A stretch of DNA of 64,000 nucleotides, taken from contig JAPDPX010000005.1 of assembly GCA_034506255.1 (NCBI GenBank), positions 186,001 through 250,000 of the forward strand. Direction: 5' to 3'. Positions 20,512 to 28,931 of the stretch are shown here, one piece after another (the stretch's first letter is position 1; each line of letters starts with the position of its first letter). The position numbers and the translations under genes are program-made. The notes under the pieces are model-generated. The model was given only the letters and a program-made list of their open reading frames with translations. It was not told the DNA's origin and did no database searches. Source of the stretch: a candidate division KSB1 bacterium. GTDB taxonomy: Bacteria > Zhuqueibacterota > Zhuqueibacteria > Zhuqueibacterales > Zhuqueibacteraceae.

Positions 20512-21960
20512 TCAATGAAAAGTTTCCGGCGGATTGCTCTCGGTGCGATTGTCCTGCGCCAGGATTTGGTCTTTGATCTGCAACAGGTAGGCGCGTGCCG
20601 CTTCATGCTCGTTGGGGATCAGGCCATCGAGGATCGCCTCTTCAATGGCAGTTTTCAACCTGCCCACCAACGGCCCGGGGGAGAGGTTGCACAGGGCCAT
20701 GATCTCCTCCCCACGCACCGGCGATTGAAACGCGCGCATGCGGTCCTTCTCTTCGACTTCCTTCAGGCGCTGGACGACAAAGTCGAAATTCTCCAGATGC
20801 TGCCTGCGGCGCTGCGGGTTGCCGGAGGTGATGTCCGAACGGCACAGCATCAGCAGATCTTCCAAATCTTCCCCCGCCTGAAACAGCAGGCGCCGGTAGG
20901 CGGAATCGGTGCAGGCCTCCTCGGTCAGCGCGATCGGCCGGAGATGCAGGCGGGTGAGTTTCTGCACATAGGCCGCCCATTCCAGCGGCAACTTCAGGCG
21001 GCGAAAGATCGCGGGGATCAGGCGGGCGCCGACATCCTCATGGCCGTGAAAAGTCCAGCCTTTGCCGGGTTTGAATTCTTTGGTGCGCGGCTTGGCAATA
21101 TCATGAAACAGCGCCGCCAGCCGCAGCGGGATTTTCTCCGAGAGACGGCTGAGATTGTTCAGCACCATCAGGGTGTGATTGAACACGTCCTTGTGCTGGT
21201 AGCCGGCGTATTCTTCCACCCCCTTCAATTCAACCAGCTCCGGCAGGACGATCGCGAGCACCCCCGCCTGATCGAGCAGGTTGAAACCCAGGGCGGGCCT
21301 GGGGGCGGCCATGATCTTGAGCAGCTCCTCGGTGATGCGCTCCTGCGAAATGATGCGCAGGCGCTCGCGCGTCGCCTGCATCGCGGCAAAGGTATCCGGC
21401 GCGATGCGGAACTGCAGTTGCGTCGCGAAGCGAATACCGCGCAGAATACGCAGCGGATCGTCGTTGAAAGTGGCCTGCGGCTGCAGCGGCGTGCGAATCA
21501 CTTTGTGGGTGAGATCATGGCGGCCGTCGTAGGGATCAATCAAGCGGCCGGCTTCGGCGGCGTGCAGGGCGACGGCCATGGCGTTGATGGTGAAATCGCG
21601 GCGGGCAAGATCCGCGGGCAAATCCGCGGGAGCCACGTCCGGCTTGCGGGACTCGCCGCGGTAGCTTTCTTTGCGCGCGCCGACAAATTCCAGCCGGCGT
21701 CCCTGCCAGTGCAGCATGGCGGTGCCGAATTTTTGAAAGACGGCGGGCTTGGGCGCGTTCAGGTGGCGCGCCAGCGCCGTGGCGAATTGGATGCCGTTGC
21801 CCACCACCACGAAATCCATCTCCTTGCGGTTCTCTTCCTCGTTCAGCCGGCGCAGCAGATAATCGCGCACAAAACCGCCCACCAGATAAACAGCGCAGCC
21901 CTGGTGATCGGCAAATTCGCCGATGGTTTTGAGAATGGGAAAGTCGCGCAGAATCGTCAT
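20512..21960 (-). CDS. cca: CCA-adding tRNA nucleotidyltransferase / poly(A) polymerase family, with HD domain
   Basis: Class II nucleotidyltransferase (482 aa) that builds or repairs the 3' CCA of tRNA. The head domain has YLVGGFVRDYLL, the metal-binding EMDFVVVG and the nucleotide-selecting RRDFTINAMA. The NDDPLRILRGIRFA motif follows at about 160. The C-terminal half carries an HD phosphohydrolase motif (LAALFHDIAKPRT, about 283-295). HD fusion occurs in bacterial Cca proteins, but a poly(A) polymerase or A-adding specialisation cannot be excluded. It overlaps the upstream phosphatase by 4 bp (ATGA), indicating translational coupling. Confidence 0.88.
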   Translation of the reverse strand: MTILRDFPILKTIGEFADHQGCAVYLVGGFVRDYLLRRLNEEENRKEMDFVVVGNGIQFATALARHLNAPKPAVFQKFGTAMLHWQGRRLEFVGARKESYRGESRKPDVAPADLPADLARRDFTINAMAVALHAAEAGRLIDPYDGRHDLTHKVIRTPLQPQATFNDDPLRILRGIRFATQLQFRIAPDTFAAMQATRERLRIISQERITEELLKIMAAPRPALGFNLLDQAGVLAIVLPELVELKGVEEYAGYQHKDVFNHTLMVLNNLSRLSEKIPLRLAALFHDIAKPRTKEFKPGKGWTFHGHEDVGARLIPAIFRRLKLPLEWAAYVQKLTRLHLRPIALTEEACTDSAYRRLLFQAGEDLEDLLMLCRSDITSGNPQRRRQHLENFDFVVQRLKEVEEKDRMRAFQSPVRGEEIMALCNLSPGPLVGRLKTAIEEAILDGLIPNEHEAARAYLLQIKDQILAQDNRTESNPPETFH

Positions 21961-22592
21961 GATTGTTGTGCCAGCATCCTGGCAATCGCATGGAAATCGT
22001 CATAGGCGTGACAGGCCGTCCCGTTCTGCCGGCACCATTCCGCCAGGTCGTGTTTGGCAAAAATCACCCCGGCCGCTGCCGCCCCGCAGCGATCGGAATA
22101 GCCGTCACCGATGTAAACCACTTCCTCACCCGGCCGGCGCAGGCGGCGCACGGGGTAACCCTTGCAATTGCCGCAGCGGCCGCAACTATACTGCCAGTAG
22201 GGGAACTCTGCAGCCACACGATCGGGTGGGAGAAAGCGCAAGTGATTGCACACGAACGGGAGCTCCAAACCATGGCGGGCAAGAATCTGCCGGATGTAGA
22301 CATCGAAGCCATCGCTCAACACGATCAAGGGCCAGTGACGGGCACGGCAAAACGCGACGAATTCCACAAAGCCGGGGGTCAGAGGCTGCTGTGCGCAAAA
22401 TTCCGCCCGCGCGGCGGGCGTCACCCGCATCGTGGCCAGTTCCTGCTCCTGGCATTGCCGCGAGCTGATCGCTCCGCGTTTCCAGGCGGCCACGCGGCGT
22501 TCACAAACCGCCGGGTCGCCAAAGCTGCGGGCCAGCAAACTGCCCACATCGTTTTGTGCAATGGTGCCATCGAAATCCGCGCAGATGATCAT
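21957..22592 (-). CDS. MtnX-like HAD-IB phosphatase
   Basis: Haloacid-dehalogenase phosphatase (211 aa). Motif I is CADFDGTIAQND (residues 4-15, nucleophile Asp6), motif II is VLSDGFD, and motif IV is YIGDGYSDRCGA. The insert YWQYSCGRCGNCKG carries a Cys cluster like that of the MtnX branch, which dephosphorylates an intermediate of methionine salvage. No other salvage gene is nearby, so the substrate is open; a phosphoserine phosphatase-like role is an alternative. No SD precedes the ATG, and the predicted promoter places the transcription start on it. First gene of a two-gene operon with cca. Confidence 0.82.
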   Translation of the reverse strand: MIICADFDGTIAQNDVGSLLARSFGDPAVCERRVAAWKRGAISSRQCQEQELATMRVTPAARAEFCAQQPLTPGFVEFVAFCRARHWPLIVLSDGFDVYIRQILARHGLELPFVCNHLRFLPPDRVAAEFPYWQYSCGRCGNCKGYPVRRLRRPGEEVVYIGDGYSDRCGAAAAGVIFAKHDLAEWCRQNGTACHAYDDFHAIARMLAQQS

Positions 22593-22597
22593 GCGAA

Positions 22598-22626
22598 AAG
22601 ATAGGGAAAAATGCGCGGGAAGGCAA
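22598..22626 (-). promoter_or_regulatory. Predicted promoter giving a leaderless phosphatase-cca transcript
   Basis: Minus strand -35 TTGCCT (22621-22626), 17-bp spacer, -10 TATCTT (22598-22603). The -10 ends 6 bp before the ATG, so transcription should start at or next to the A of the start codon. The absence of an SD agrees. Confidence 0.5.
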
Positions 22627-22657
22627 GCCGCAAAATGGCTGGGGGGTAAGCCTTGGT

Positions 22658-23070
22658 ACCTGATTTTTTCATGCTGGCCTGCTGTTCCCCGGAATTACTG
22701 GCGTGTTCACAAAACAACTTCAGTTATTCCGTTCGAAGTCAAGCCAGACTTTTCTCGAATGTGGCGCAGCGTTGACTGCGAAATTCGCCCGTTTGCCGAG
22801 GGCGTCACGGCATGCCGCCCAAGAAAATGAACTCCCACGATTTTTGTTCGTGGGGATTCTGTTTTCGTGGGTGGATTTTTGAGATTTGATCTTGACCTCG
22901 AGGGTTGAATCTCTGCCGTGCTATGAACAGGGCGTCTCAAGCGGGCTGCCGGTTGTCCTTTCTCTCATCTCGAGGCAGCGCCAGGAAACAGCTTCAGCGG
23001 AGCGAAGTGTCCACAGTTGCGCCCCATCCCCCAAATGCGGGCTCCGGAGTGGCCGGTGGAATTTACCACA
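22658..23070 (+). repeat. Family A (MITE-like) repeat, diverged copy
   Basis: This segment aligns along most of its length with the reverse complement of 39515-39970. Shared words include ATTCCGTTCGAAGTCA, GCGAAATTCGCC, CATCGAGGGTTG-like and GATGAACAGGGCGTC-like blocks, and GGAGTGGCC...GGAATTT. Its left end (ACCTGATTTTTTCATGC) is a decayed form of the family terminus. A CCCACGA/TCGTGGG hairpin lies at 22833-22853. It fills most of the 605-bp gap 22593-23197; the remainder shows nothing recognisable. Confidence 0.75.
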
Positions 23071-23197
23071 AAAACCCCGCCCGCAATCACGCCGGGAAAT
23101 CCAGGTTGTCAGGCAGCAAACGGACGCTGCCAATCCAAACAGGGAGGGCATATTTCCGGGCAGCAGGCATGCGAGGAGAAATCGCGCTGCCGGCAGC

Positions 23198-25000
23198 TCA
23201 TTTGCGGGGCACCAAAACGGCCGCGGTTTTGGCCGGCAACAGCAGGCTGCCGCTGGCGGTGATTTCATTCTGCAGGACGTCCTGCCAGGCAAAGGCGGCG
23301 GCCGGCAGGGCAATGGCCTGTTGCTGCTGCCCGAGATTGAAATAGGCGAGCACCGTATCGCCTGCCATGGAGCGCGCGAAGCCCCACAGCGCGCGCTTCT
23401 CTTCCGCCAGCAAAGGCTGCCACGCCCCGAAGCGCAAAGCCGGATGTTGCGCACGCAAACGCAGCAGGGTGCGATAATGCCGGTGCAGATCGTGATTGAA
23501 CTGCACCACCGCCGGCGGTGCCTGGCGGCCGATGGTTTCATAGGTTTCCGGCTCATAGGTGAATTCCGGCCAGAGCATCGGCTTGCGGCAATCGGGATCG
23601 TCGGCGCCCCACATGCCGGCTTCGTCGCCATAGAAAATCAACGGCGCGCCGGGATGCGTGGCCTGCAACGCCACGATCATCTTCTGCACTTTGACGGCTT
23701 CGGGCCCGGGTTTGGTGGGATCATAATTGGGATTGGAACGCGGCGAGCGCTGCCGGTCGTAATCCAAATCCGGATTGCAGATCATACTGGCGAGGCGGTC
23801 GGTGTCGTGCGTGTTGACCAGATTCATCAAACCCAAATTGACGGGCGCGGGATAGAGTTTGAGCAGGCGCGCCAATTCTGCCTGAAACTGCGGCGGCGAC
23901 AGCGTCGCACGCCGCTGATTGATGAAGAACTTCACTATCGCATAGGCGAAGGGATAATTCATCACGGCGTTGAACAAGTCGTTGCTGATCCAATGCGGGG
24001 CCTCCTCCCAAATCTCGGCGCAGAGATAAACTTCGGGATTGAGGCGGCGGGCATAGGCACACCACTCCCGCCAGAAGGCCGGGCTGACGTCCCTGGTGGC
24101 GTCCAGGCGCCAGCCGTCCACACCGTCGTCGGGATTGCCATCGCCATTGGGGTCCATCCAGCGGCGGGTGATGGCCCAGACATAGGCCTTCACGCCCGCC
24201 GGCAGGCCGTTTTCATCCTCGCGAAATTCCGGCAGCGTCCAAACGTCCCACCAGCAGTCGTATTTCATCTCGTCCGCCGGTGTGGCGGGATCGTCCCAGC
24301 GTTCGATGGAGAACCAGTTGGCGTATCGGGATTTGGCCTGGTGCGCGATCACATCTTGAAAAGCCCAGAATTCACGGCCGACATGATTGAAGGCGCCGTC
24401 GATCACCACCCGCAGGCCACGGGCATGCGCCTGCTTGATCAATTCGAGAAAGACGCTGTCGGCGCTCGACCAGGCCCAGGCGGTGGTGTCCTTTTTCTCG
24501 TGGCGCATCAGTTCGAGATCGGCGTCGCGATTGCGGCCGAAATCCGCCTCAATGTGGTGCCAGGTGCTGGCGTCATATTTGTGCAACGAGGGCGATTCAA
24601 AAAGCGGGGTGAAATACAGTGCGGTGACGCCGAGATCGGCGAGGTAATCGAGCTTTTCGATGACGCCGATGAGGTCGCCGCCGTACATGCGGTTGAACAC
24701 GTTCTCGGCGTAGAAGTCGTTGCTGTGCCGGCGCTCCCACGGCTGCAGCTTGTACCAATTCGCAGTCCACGGCGAGAGTTGCCAGGCCGCGCCCTGGTCG
24801 CGGCCGAGCGTGCGCGAGGCCGTGGGGTCATTGCCCGGGTCCCCGTTGCGAAAGCGCTCGGGAAAGATTTGATACCACACCGCGCCTTGCGCCCACTGCG
24901 GCACATGCACCGCTGCAGACCCGGCCGGCGGTTGCGCCCGGCAGACATCCGTCCAGCCGGCAAGCAGAAGCAGCAACAGGAGGGTTTGGGTGGATTTCAC
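23198..25000 (-). CDS. Secreted GH13 alpha-amylase-family glycosidase
   Basis: Glycoside hydrolase family 13 enzyme (600 aa) acting on alpha-glucans or cyclodextrins. Four conserved regions are clear: DGAFNHVG, GWRLDATRD (nucleophile about Asp300), AEIWEEAPHWI (acid/base about Glu329) and VNTHDTDR (about Asp399). Wording is closest to the neopullulanase/cyclomaltodextrinase branch. A C-terminal beta-domain ends at VLVPRK. Translation is placed at the GTG at 25000, preceded by GGACGA and giving a Leu-rich signal peptide (VKSTQTLLLLLLLAGWTDV); no ATG lies nearby, and upstream codons read as non-coding. Probably periplasmic or secreted. No other sugar genes adjoin. Confidence 0.88.
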   Translation of the reverse strand: MKSTQTLLLLLLLAGWTDVCRAQPPAGSAAVHVPQWAQGAVWYQIFPERFRNGDPGNDPTASRTLGRDQGAAWQLSPWTANWYKLQPWERRHSNDFYAENVFNRMYGGDLIGVIEKLDYLADLGVTALYFTPLFESPSLHKYDASTWHHIEADFGRNRDADLELMRHEKKDTTAWAWSSADSVFLELIKQAHARGLRVVIDGAFNHVGREFWAFQDVIAHQAKSRYANWFSIERWDDPATPADEMKYDCWWDVWTLPEFREDENGLPAGVKAYVWAITRRWMDPNGDGNPDDGVDGWRLDATRDVSPAFWREWCAYARRLNPEVYLCAEIWEEAPHWISNDLFNAVMNYPFAYAIVKFFINQRRATLSPPQFQAELARLLKLYPAPVNLGLMNLVNTHDTDRLASMICNPDLDYDRQRSPRSNPNYDPTKPGPEAVKVQKMIVALQATHPGAPLIFYGDEAGMWGADDPDCRKPMLWPEFTYEPETYETIGRQAPPAVVQFNHDLHRHYRTLLRLRAQHPALRFGAWQPLLAEEKRALWGFARSMAGDTVLAYFNLGQQQQAIALPAAAFAWQDVLQNEITASGSLLLPAKTAAVLVPRK

Positions 25001-25269
25001 TTGTCGTCCGTCTCTGGTGCAGGAGGGGAGCAGTTGATTTGATCCGACCTTGATGATCGCGCAGGATGCTGTTGCGTGCGCGACGCCGGCTCTGCACCCT
25101 CTGATTTCGCGATTTGCGTGCCAACACTCGATTTGCGTTATTCCCGGCTGCCTCCTTTGCGTTGCAGTGGCTCGACCACCGCGGGCATGGTGTCGGGCCG
25201 GCGCAACAGGGAGGCAGCAAAATCGGCAATGGGGGCGTGGCAACTGGGCCGGGCGACCCTGGCGGGTGG

Positions 25270-25806
25270 TCAGGCACTGTCGGCAAATCCCGGCAGGCCG
25301 CGCGAACGCACGGCGCGCGGCGCGGCAATGCGAAACCAGACGGTGTAGTTTTCCGGCGAAGTTTGCAGTTCCTGTGCGAGGGCGGGCAGGCTCAGCCAGC
25401 GGTGAGCCATCACTTCGCGGGGATCGGGCTGCAGCGCACCGGAGTGATCACCGATGAACACGTGATCGTATTCATGCTCGATCAGGCCGTGTTCGAGTTC
25501 CGCCCGGTAAATGAATTGAAACGCCGGCACGAGCGGGCATTCAAAGCCCATCTCCTCGCGCAGGCGCCGGTGCGCCGCACCGGCAAGCGATTCGCCCGGC
25601 CGCGGATGACTGCAGCAGGCATTGGTCCACAAGCCGGCCGAATGATATTTGTTCAGCGCGCGGCGTTGCAGCAGCATCTCGCCGCCGGCATTGAAGATGA
25701 AGATCGAAAAGGCGCGATGCAACCAGCCCTCACGGTGGGCGGCCAATTTTTCGGCGACGCCCAGGGGCTGATCGTTTTCATCGACCAGAATGACTTGTTC
25801 CTGCAT
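25270..25806 (-). CDS. idi: Isopentenyl-diphosphate delta-isomerase, type 1
   Basis: Nudix-fold enzyme (178 aa) interconverting IPP and DMAPP for isoprenoid synthesis. The catalytic cysteine lies in LWTNACCSHP, the Nudix-like block is RRLREEMGF and the acidic metal site is IEHEYDHVFIG. A conserved Trp follows in YTVWFRIA. The start MQEQVILVDE is taken because IDI proteins begin with this strand and GGGACG lies upstream; it overlaps the preceding gene by 29 bp. Last of a three-gene run with a serine hydrolase and a thioredoxin-like protein, an unusual setting for idi. Confidence 0.9.
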   Translation of the reverse strand: MQEQVILVDENDQPLGVAEKLAAHREGWLHRAFSIFIFNAGGEMLLQRRALNKYHSAGLWTNACCSHPRPGESLAGAAHRRLREEMGFECPLVPAFQFIYRAELEHGLIEHEYDHVFIGDHSGALQPDPREVMAHRWLSLPALAQELQTSPENYTVWFRIAAPRAVRSRGLPGFADSA

Positions 25807-26482
25807 GGTTTTCGTCCCGGTCATGCGGCGGCGGTGCGGCGGCCAGCAGGGCATCCAAACGGGCAAACAGCGCCTGCAACCCGTTCTTGTCGGCTGCGCC
25901 GGCAAGGCTCAGGTGAATGTGGCCGGCACCGTCGATCACCACCAGCCGGAAATCATCCCGTTCACGATTGTAGTATTGTGTGACCTGACCTTCCCAATCC
26001 AGCAGCACAGGGTGGGCGACGCGCGCCTTGATGATGCCGCTCACCAGGCCGCGCGCGAGCACCGGCACCGCCGACAGCATCGCCACCCCATGAATTTCGA
26101 TGCGCTCCCGATAGCGCTTGTAAAGCGGCCGCACCCAGCCTTCGATGTGCGCCGTGCCCTTGTGATCGGCGAAGGTCACCACGCGAATCTTGTTCGCGGG
26201 AAAGTGGCAACTGCGGGAAATGCCGTATTGATCCTGCAACTCGAACGCCAAGGCCGCAGGCAGGCGCACGAGGGAATCCGGCGCCGGAACAGCAGCCGCG
26301 CCGCCGAGGTTGGCGGTGACCATTGGTGGTTTCTCCCTGGACTTTTTGTGACTCCTGGTTTCCTCGCCGGAGGCAGCGCCGGCAGAGCCGGTGTGCAACA
26401 GGCTCAGGCTCAGCAGAACCAGACACAAGGACTTGGCAGGGCGGGATTTTCTAACTGACTGCTGCGGTGAGGCTGCCGGCAT
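25778..26482 (-). CDS. Exported thioredoxin-fold-like protein of unknown function
   Basis: A 234-residue protein with a signal peptide (LCLVLLSLSLLHTGSAGAA) and a linker of Lys/Ser/Pro. The mature part alternates strands and helices: NKIRVVTFADHKGTAHIEGW, then a helix, then RIEIHGVAML, a VAHPVLLDWEGQVTQYY block and RLVVIDGAGHIHLSL. That order resembles the AhpC/thioredoxin fold, but no CxxC or peroxidatic Cys is present where expected; FADHKG occupies that place. A redox role is therefore doubtful and a binding or scaffold role possible. The ATG lies 1 bp after the serine hydrolase stop, and the 3' end overlaps idi, so the three genes are likely co-translated. Confidence 0.65.
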   Translation of the reverse strand: MPAASPQQSVRKSRPAKSLCLVLLSLSLLHTGSAGAASGEETRSHKKSREKPPMVTANLGGAAAVPAPDSLVRLPAALAFELQDQYGISRSCHFPANKIRVVTFADHKGTAHIEGWVRPLYKRYRERIEIHGVAMLSAVPVLARGLVSGIIKARVAHPVLLDWEGQVTQYYNRERDDFRLVVIDGAGHIHLSLAGAADKNGLQALFARLDALLAAAPPPHDRDENHAGTSHSGR

Positions 26483-26483
26483 G

Positions 26484-27560
26484 TCATTTTCCAAACAAAA
26501 AGATGTCGGTGAGCTGCGTGGCCAACTCTTCGACCTCCGGCTCGGCGCGGTTGGTGAGAATGATCACGCTGAATTTGTCGTCGGGATAGCGTTGGATGAC
26601 GTTGCGAAAACCCGAGGTGCTGCCGGTGTGTTGCAGGCGGCGATGACCGCGATAGTCCTGCACGCGCCAGCCGAAGCCATAATCCAGCGGCCGGCCATCC
26701 GCCAGAACGCCGGGCGTGAAGGCCTGCTGCAAGGTGGCGGCACTGACCAGTTTTTCCGTGTAAAGCGCCTGATCCCACTTGAACAGGTCTTCGAGGGAGG
26801 AATAGATGCCGCCATCACCGAGCACGGCGCTGGTCAGGCTTTGGTCCTTGAGAACAAACGCGCCGTTTTCCTCGCGGTAGCCCAGGGCACGGTGCGGGAC
26901 GTGCGAGACGCCGTTTTCAAAAGCCACGGTAGTGTGCATGCCCAGCGGCTGGAAGATGTTGGTGCGGAGAAACTCCGCGAAGCGCATGCCGGAAACCCGC
27001 TCGACCACCATCGCCAGCACGGCATAGCCGGAATTGCTGTAACGATACTGCGTGCCCGGCGGAAAATAGGTCGAGTCCTGCGCCTGCATGAGCGCGAGCA
27101 CATCGCGATCGAGCACCTGCACCGTGGCGGTATCGGGCAGAAGGTCTTCGTAGTCGATCAAGCCGGAGGTGTGCTGCAGCAGATGGCGGAGGGTCACGGT
27201 GCGGCCGTAAGCCGGGAACTCCGGAAAGATTTCCGTGAGCGTGCGCTCGTAGGTCAGTTTGCCGTGCTCGACCAGCATCATGATGGCCATCGCGGTGAAT
27301 TGTTTCGTCAGCGAGGCCAGCCGGAAATTGGTGGCGGGCCGCACCGGTGTTTGGTCGGCGAGATTGGCCAGGCCGTAGGCCCGCACGAAAACCGGTTTGC
27401 CGCGGTGAATGATCATGACCGCGGCGCCGGGCACTCCCGGCTGATTATAGGCCCTGAACAGGGCTTCCATTTGTGCGATTCTTTCCATACCACAGCCCGG
27501 CAACAGGAGCAAAGCCGGTACGGCACAACACAAGGCAGTTGCAAGCGACAGGGGGTTCAC
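26484..27560 (-). CDS. Serine hydrolase (class C beta-lactamase/penicillin-binding family), lipoprotein
   Basis: Member of the beta-lactamase-related family (about 358 aa) that includes AmpC, DD-peptidases and esterases. SxxK is SLTKQ, the YxN motif is YSNSGY and the third motif is HTGST. A GTG at 27560 gives a lipoprotein signal (VNPLSLATALCCAVPALLLL then PGC), so the enzyme is probably membrane-tethered in the periplasm. No better start lies closer, and upstream codons fall in the repeat; the SD is weak. Substrate cannot be assigned: peptidase, esterase and lactamase are all open. First gene of the run ending in idi. Confidence 0.82.
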   Translation of the reverse strand: MNPLSLATALCCAVPALLLLPGCGMERIAQMEALFRAYNQPGVPGAAVMIIHRGKPVFVRAYGLANLADQTPVRPATNFRLASLTKQFTAMAIMMLVEHGKLTYERTLTEIFPEFPAYGRTVTLRHLLQHTSGLIDYEDLLPDTATVQVLDRDVLALMQAQDSTYFPPGTQYRYSNSGYAVLAMVVERVSGMRFAEFLRTNIFQPLGMHTTVAFENGVSHVPHRALGYREENGAFVLKDQSLTSAVLGDGGIYSSLEDLFKWDQALYTEKLVSAATLQQAFTPGVLADGRPLDYGFGWRVQDYRGHRRLQHTGSTSGFRNVIQRYPDDKFSVIILTNRAEPEVEELATQLTDIFLFGK

Positions 27561-27649
27561 GTTGTCATCCGGTTTGTCAAACAGGGAAATTCTGTGCCGC
27601 CCCGGCACGACGCGCCACGTCCCCGGCGGTGCCCGGCACTGTGCCATCT

Positions 27650-27955
27650 CCTGAAATTTTGCATCCAGATTGCTACCATCCGCGAGGAACGCCGATTTGA
27701 TCGCGACGCCCAACCACCCCAGGGAGCGGGGCATAAAAAATTTTGCGGGCAAACGTGCTGTAAACTCCGGCAAGAGTGACCTGGTTGGTTCTCATCAAAA
27801 AAAACGCGCTATATCATGAGAAATTCCACAGGCCACTCCCAACGGAGTTTATAGACTCGCAAGATTCCCATGTCTACAAACAGTTCACTCCCGACGGAGT
27901 TTGCGAACACGTCATTTATGCCGGGAAACAGCGTGCCCGCATGCAAAATTTAGGC
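27650..27955 (+). repeat. Family A (MITE-like) repeat unit with terminal inverted repeats
   Basis: A 306-bp unit bounded by CCTGAAATTTTGCA (27650-27663) and TGCAAAATTTAGG (27942-27954), an imperfect inverted pair. Its interior follows 39351-39609 in the same orientation (CGACGCCCAACCACCC, AAAAAATTTTGC, TCATGAGAAATTC, CAGGCCACTC, CGGAGTTT). It lies in the 528-bp gap 27561-28088 between divergent and convergent genes. No frame inside looks coding. Confidence 0.8.
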
Positions 27956-28088
27956 ACTTGATGACCATCCGGCTGCAGCCGTTCCACACGGTTTTGTCCA
28001 TCATGCTCGCGGGTAGTGATACGATCAATGACTTTTTCATCCGTCTTGGCGACAACCATGCCCGTGCAACCAATCGCCGCCGGGCGCA

Positions 28089-28931
28089 CTAAGCTGCCGG
28101 CAGCAACACATTGTCGATCAGGCGGGTCTTGCCGAAAAACACCGCCAGCGAGAGCAGCGCCGGACCGCTGATGGTCTCGAGCTCTTCCAGCGTCACCGGG
28201 TCAGCGACGCTCACATAATCCACCACCGCAAGTTTTTCCTGCGCGATGATTGCGCGCATCTCCTGGCGCAGGCTCTCGGCGCGGCGTTCGCCGGCCCGCC
28301 ACGCCTGCTGTGCCGCGGTCAGGGCACGATACAGCACCGGGGCGGCGCGGCGTTCTTCCGGCGAGAGATAGGCATTGCGCGAGCTCATGGCCAGGCCGTC
28401 CGCTTCGCGCACCGTCGGGCACACGATGACTTCCAGATTGAAATCGAGATCCTGTACCATCCGGCGCACCACCACGGTTTGTTGCGCATCCTTCTGGCCG
28501 AAATAGGCGCGCGTGGGCTGCACGATATTGAACAGTTTCGCCACCACCGTGGCCACGCCCTGGAAATGCGTGGGCCGCGAGCTGCCCTCCAATGGTCTGG
28601 TGACGTTTTGCACGGTAACCACGGTTTGAAAGCCGGGAGGGTACATTTCCCGTTCGTCCGGCGTGAACACCAGATCCGCCGGCACGGCCGCCAGCATCTC
28701 CAGATCGCGTTGCAGCGCGCGCGGATAAGTGCTCAAATCCTCACGCGGGCCGAATTGCAGGGGATTGACGAAAATGCTGACCGCGACTTTGTCATTCTCG
28801 GCGCGGGCACGCCGCACCAGGGCGAGATGGCCCTCGTGCAAATAGCCCATGGTGGGCACGAAGCCCCAGCGCAAATGCGGCTCCTGCCAGCGCACCGCGC
28901 GCACGCGGGCAATTTCAGAGGTGACGATCAT
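28089..28931 (-). CDS. panC: Pantoate--beta-alanine ligase
   Basis: Pantothenate synthetase (280 aa) joining pantoate and beta-alanine with ATP. The class I nucleotidylyl-transferase HIGH motif is in PTMGYLHEGHLALV (about 26-39); GQKDAQQ and MSSRNAYLS complete the active site. Its start overlaps the end of panE by 17 bp. With panB and panE upstream it forms the pantoate-to-pantothenate module; panD (beta-alanine source) is not in the window. Confidence 0.95.
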   Translation of the reverse strand: MIVTSEIARVRAVRWQEPHLRWGFVPTMGYLHEGHLALVRRARAENDKVAVSIFVNPLQFGPREDLSTYPRALQRDLEMLAAVPADLVFTPDEREMYPPGFQTVVTVQNVTRPLEGSSRPTHFQGVATVVAKLFNIVQPTRAYFGQKDAQQTVVVRRMVQDLDFNLEVIVCPTVREADGLAMSSRNAYLSPEERRAAPVLYRALTAAQQAWRAGERRAESLRQEMRAIIAQEKLAVVDYVSVADPVTLEELETISGPALLSLAVFFGKTRLIDNVLLPAA

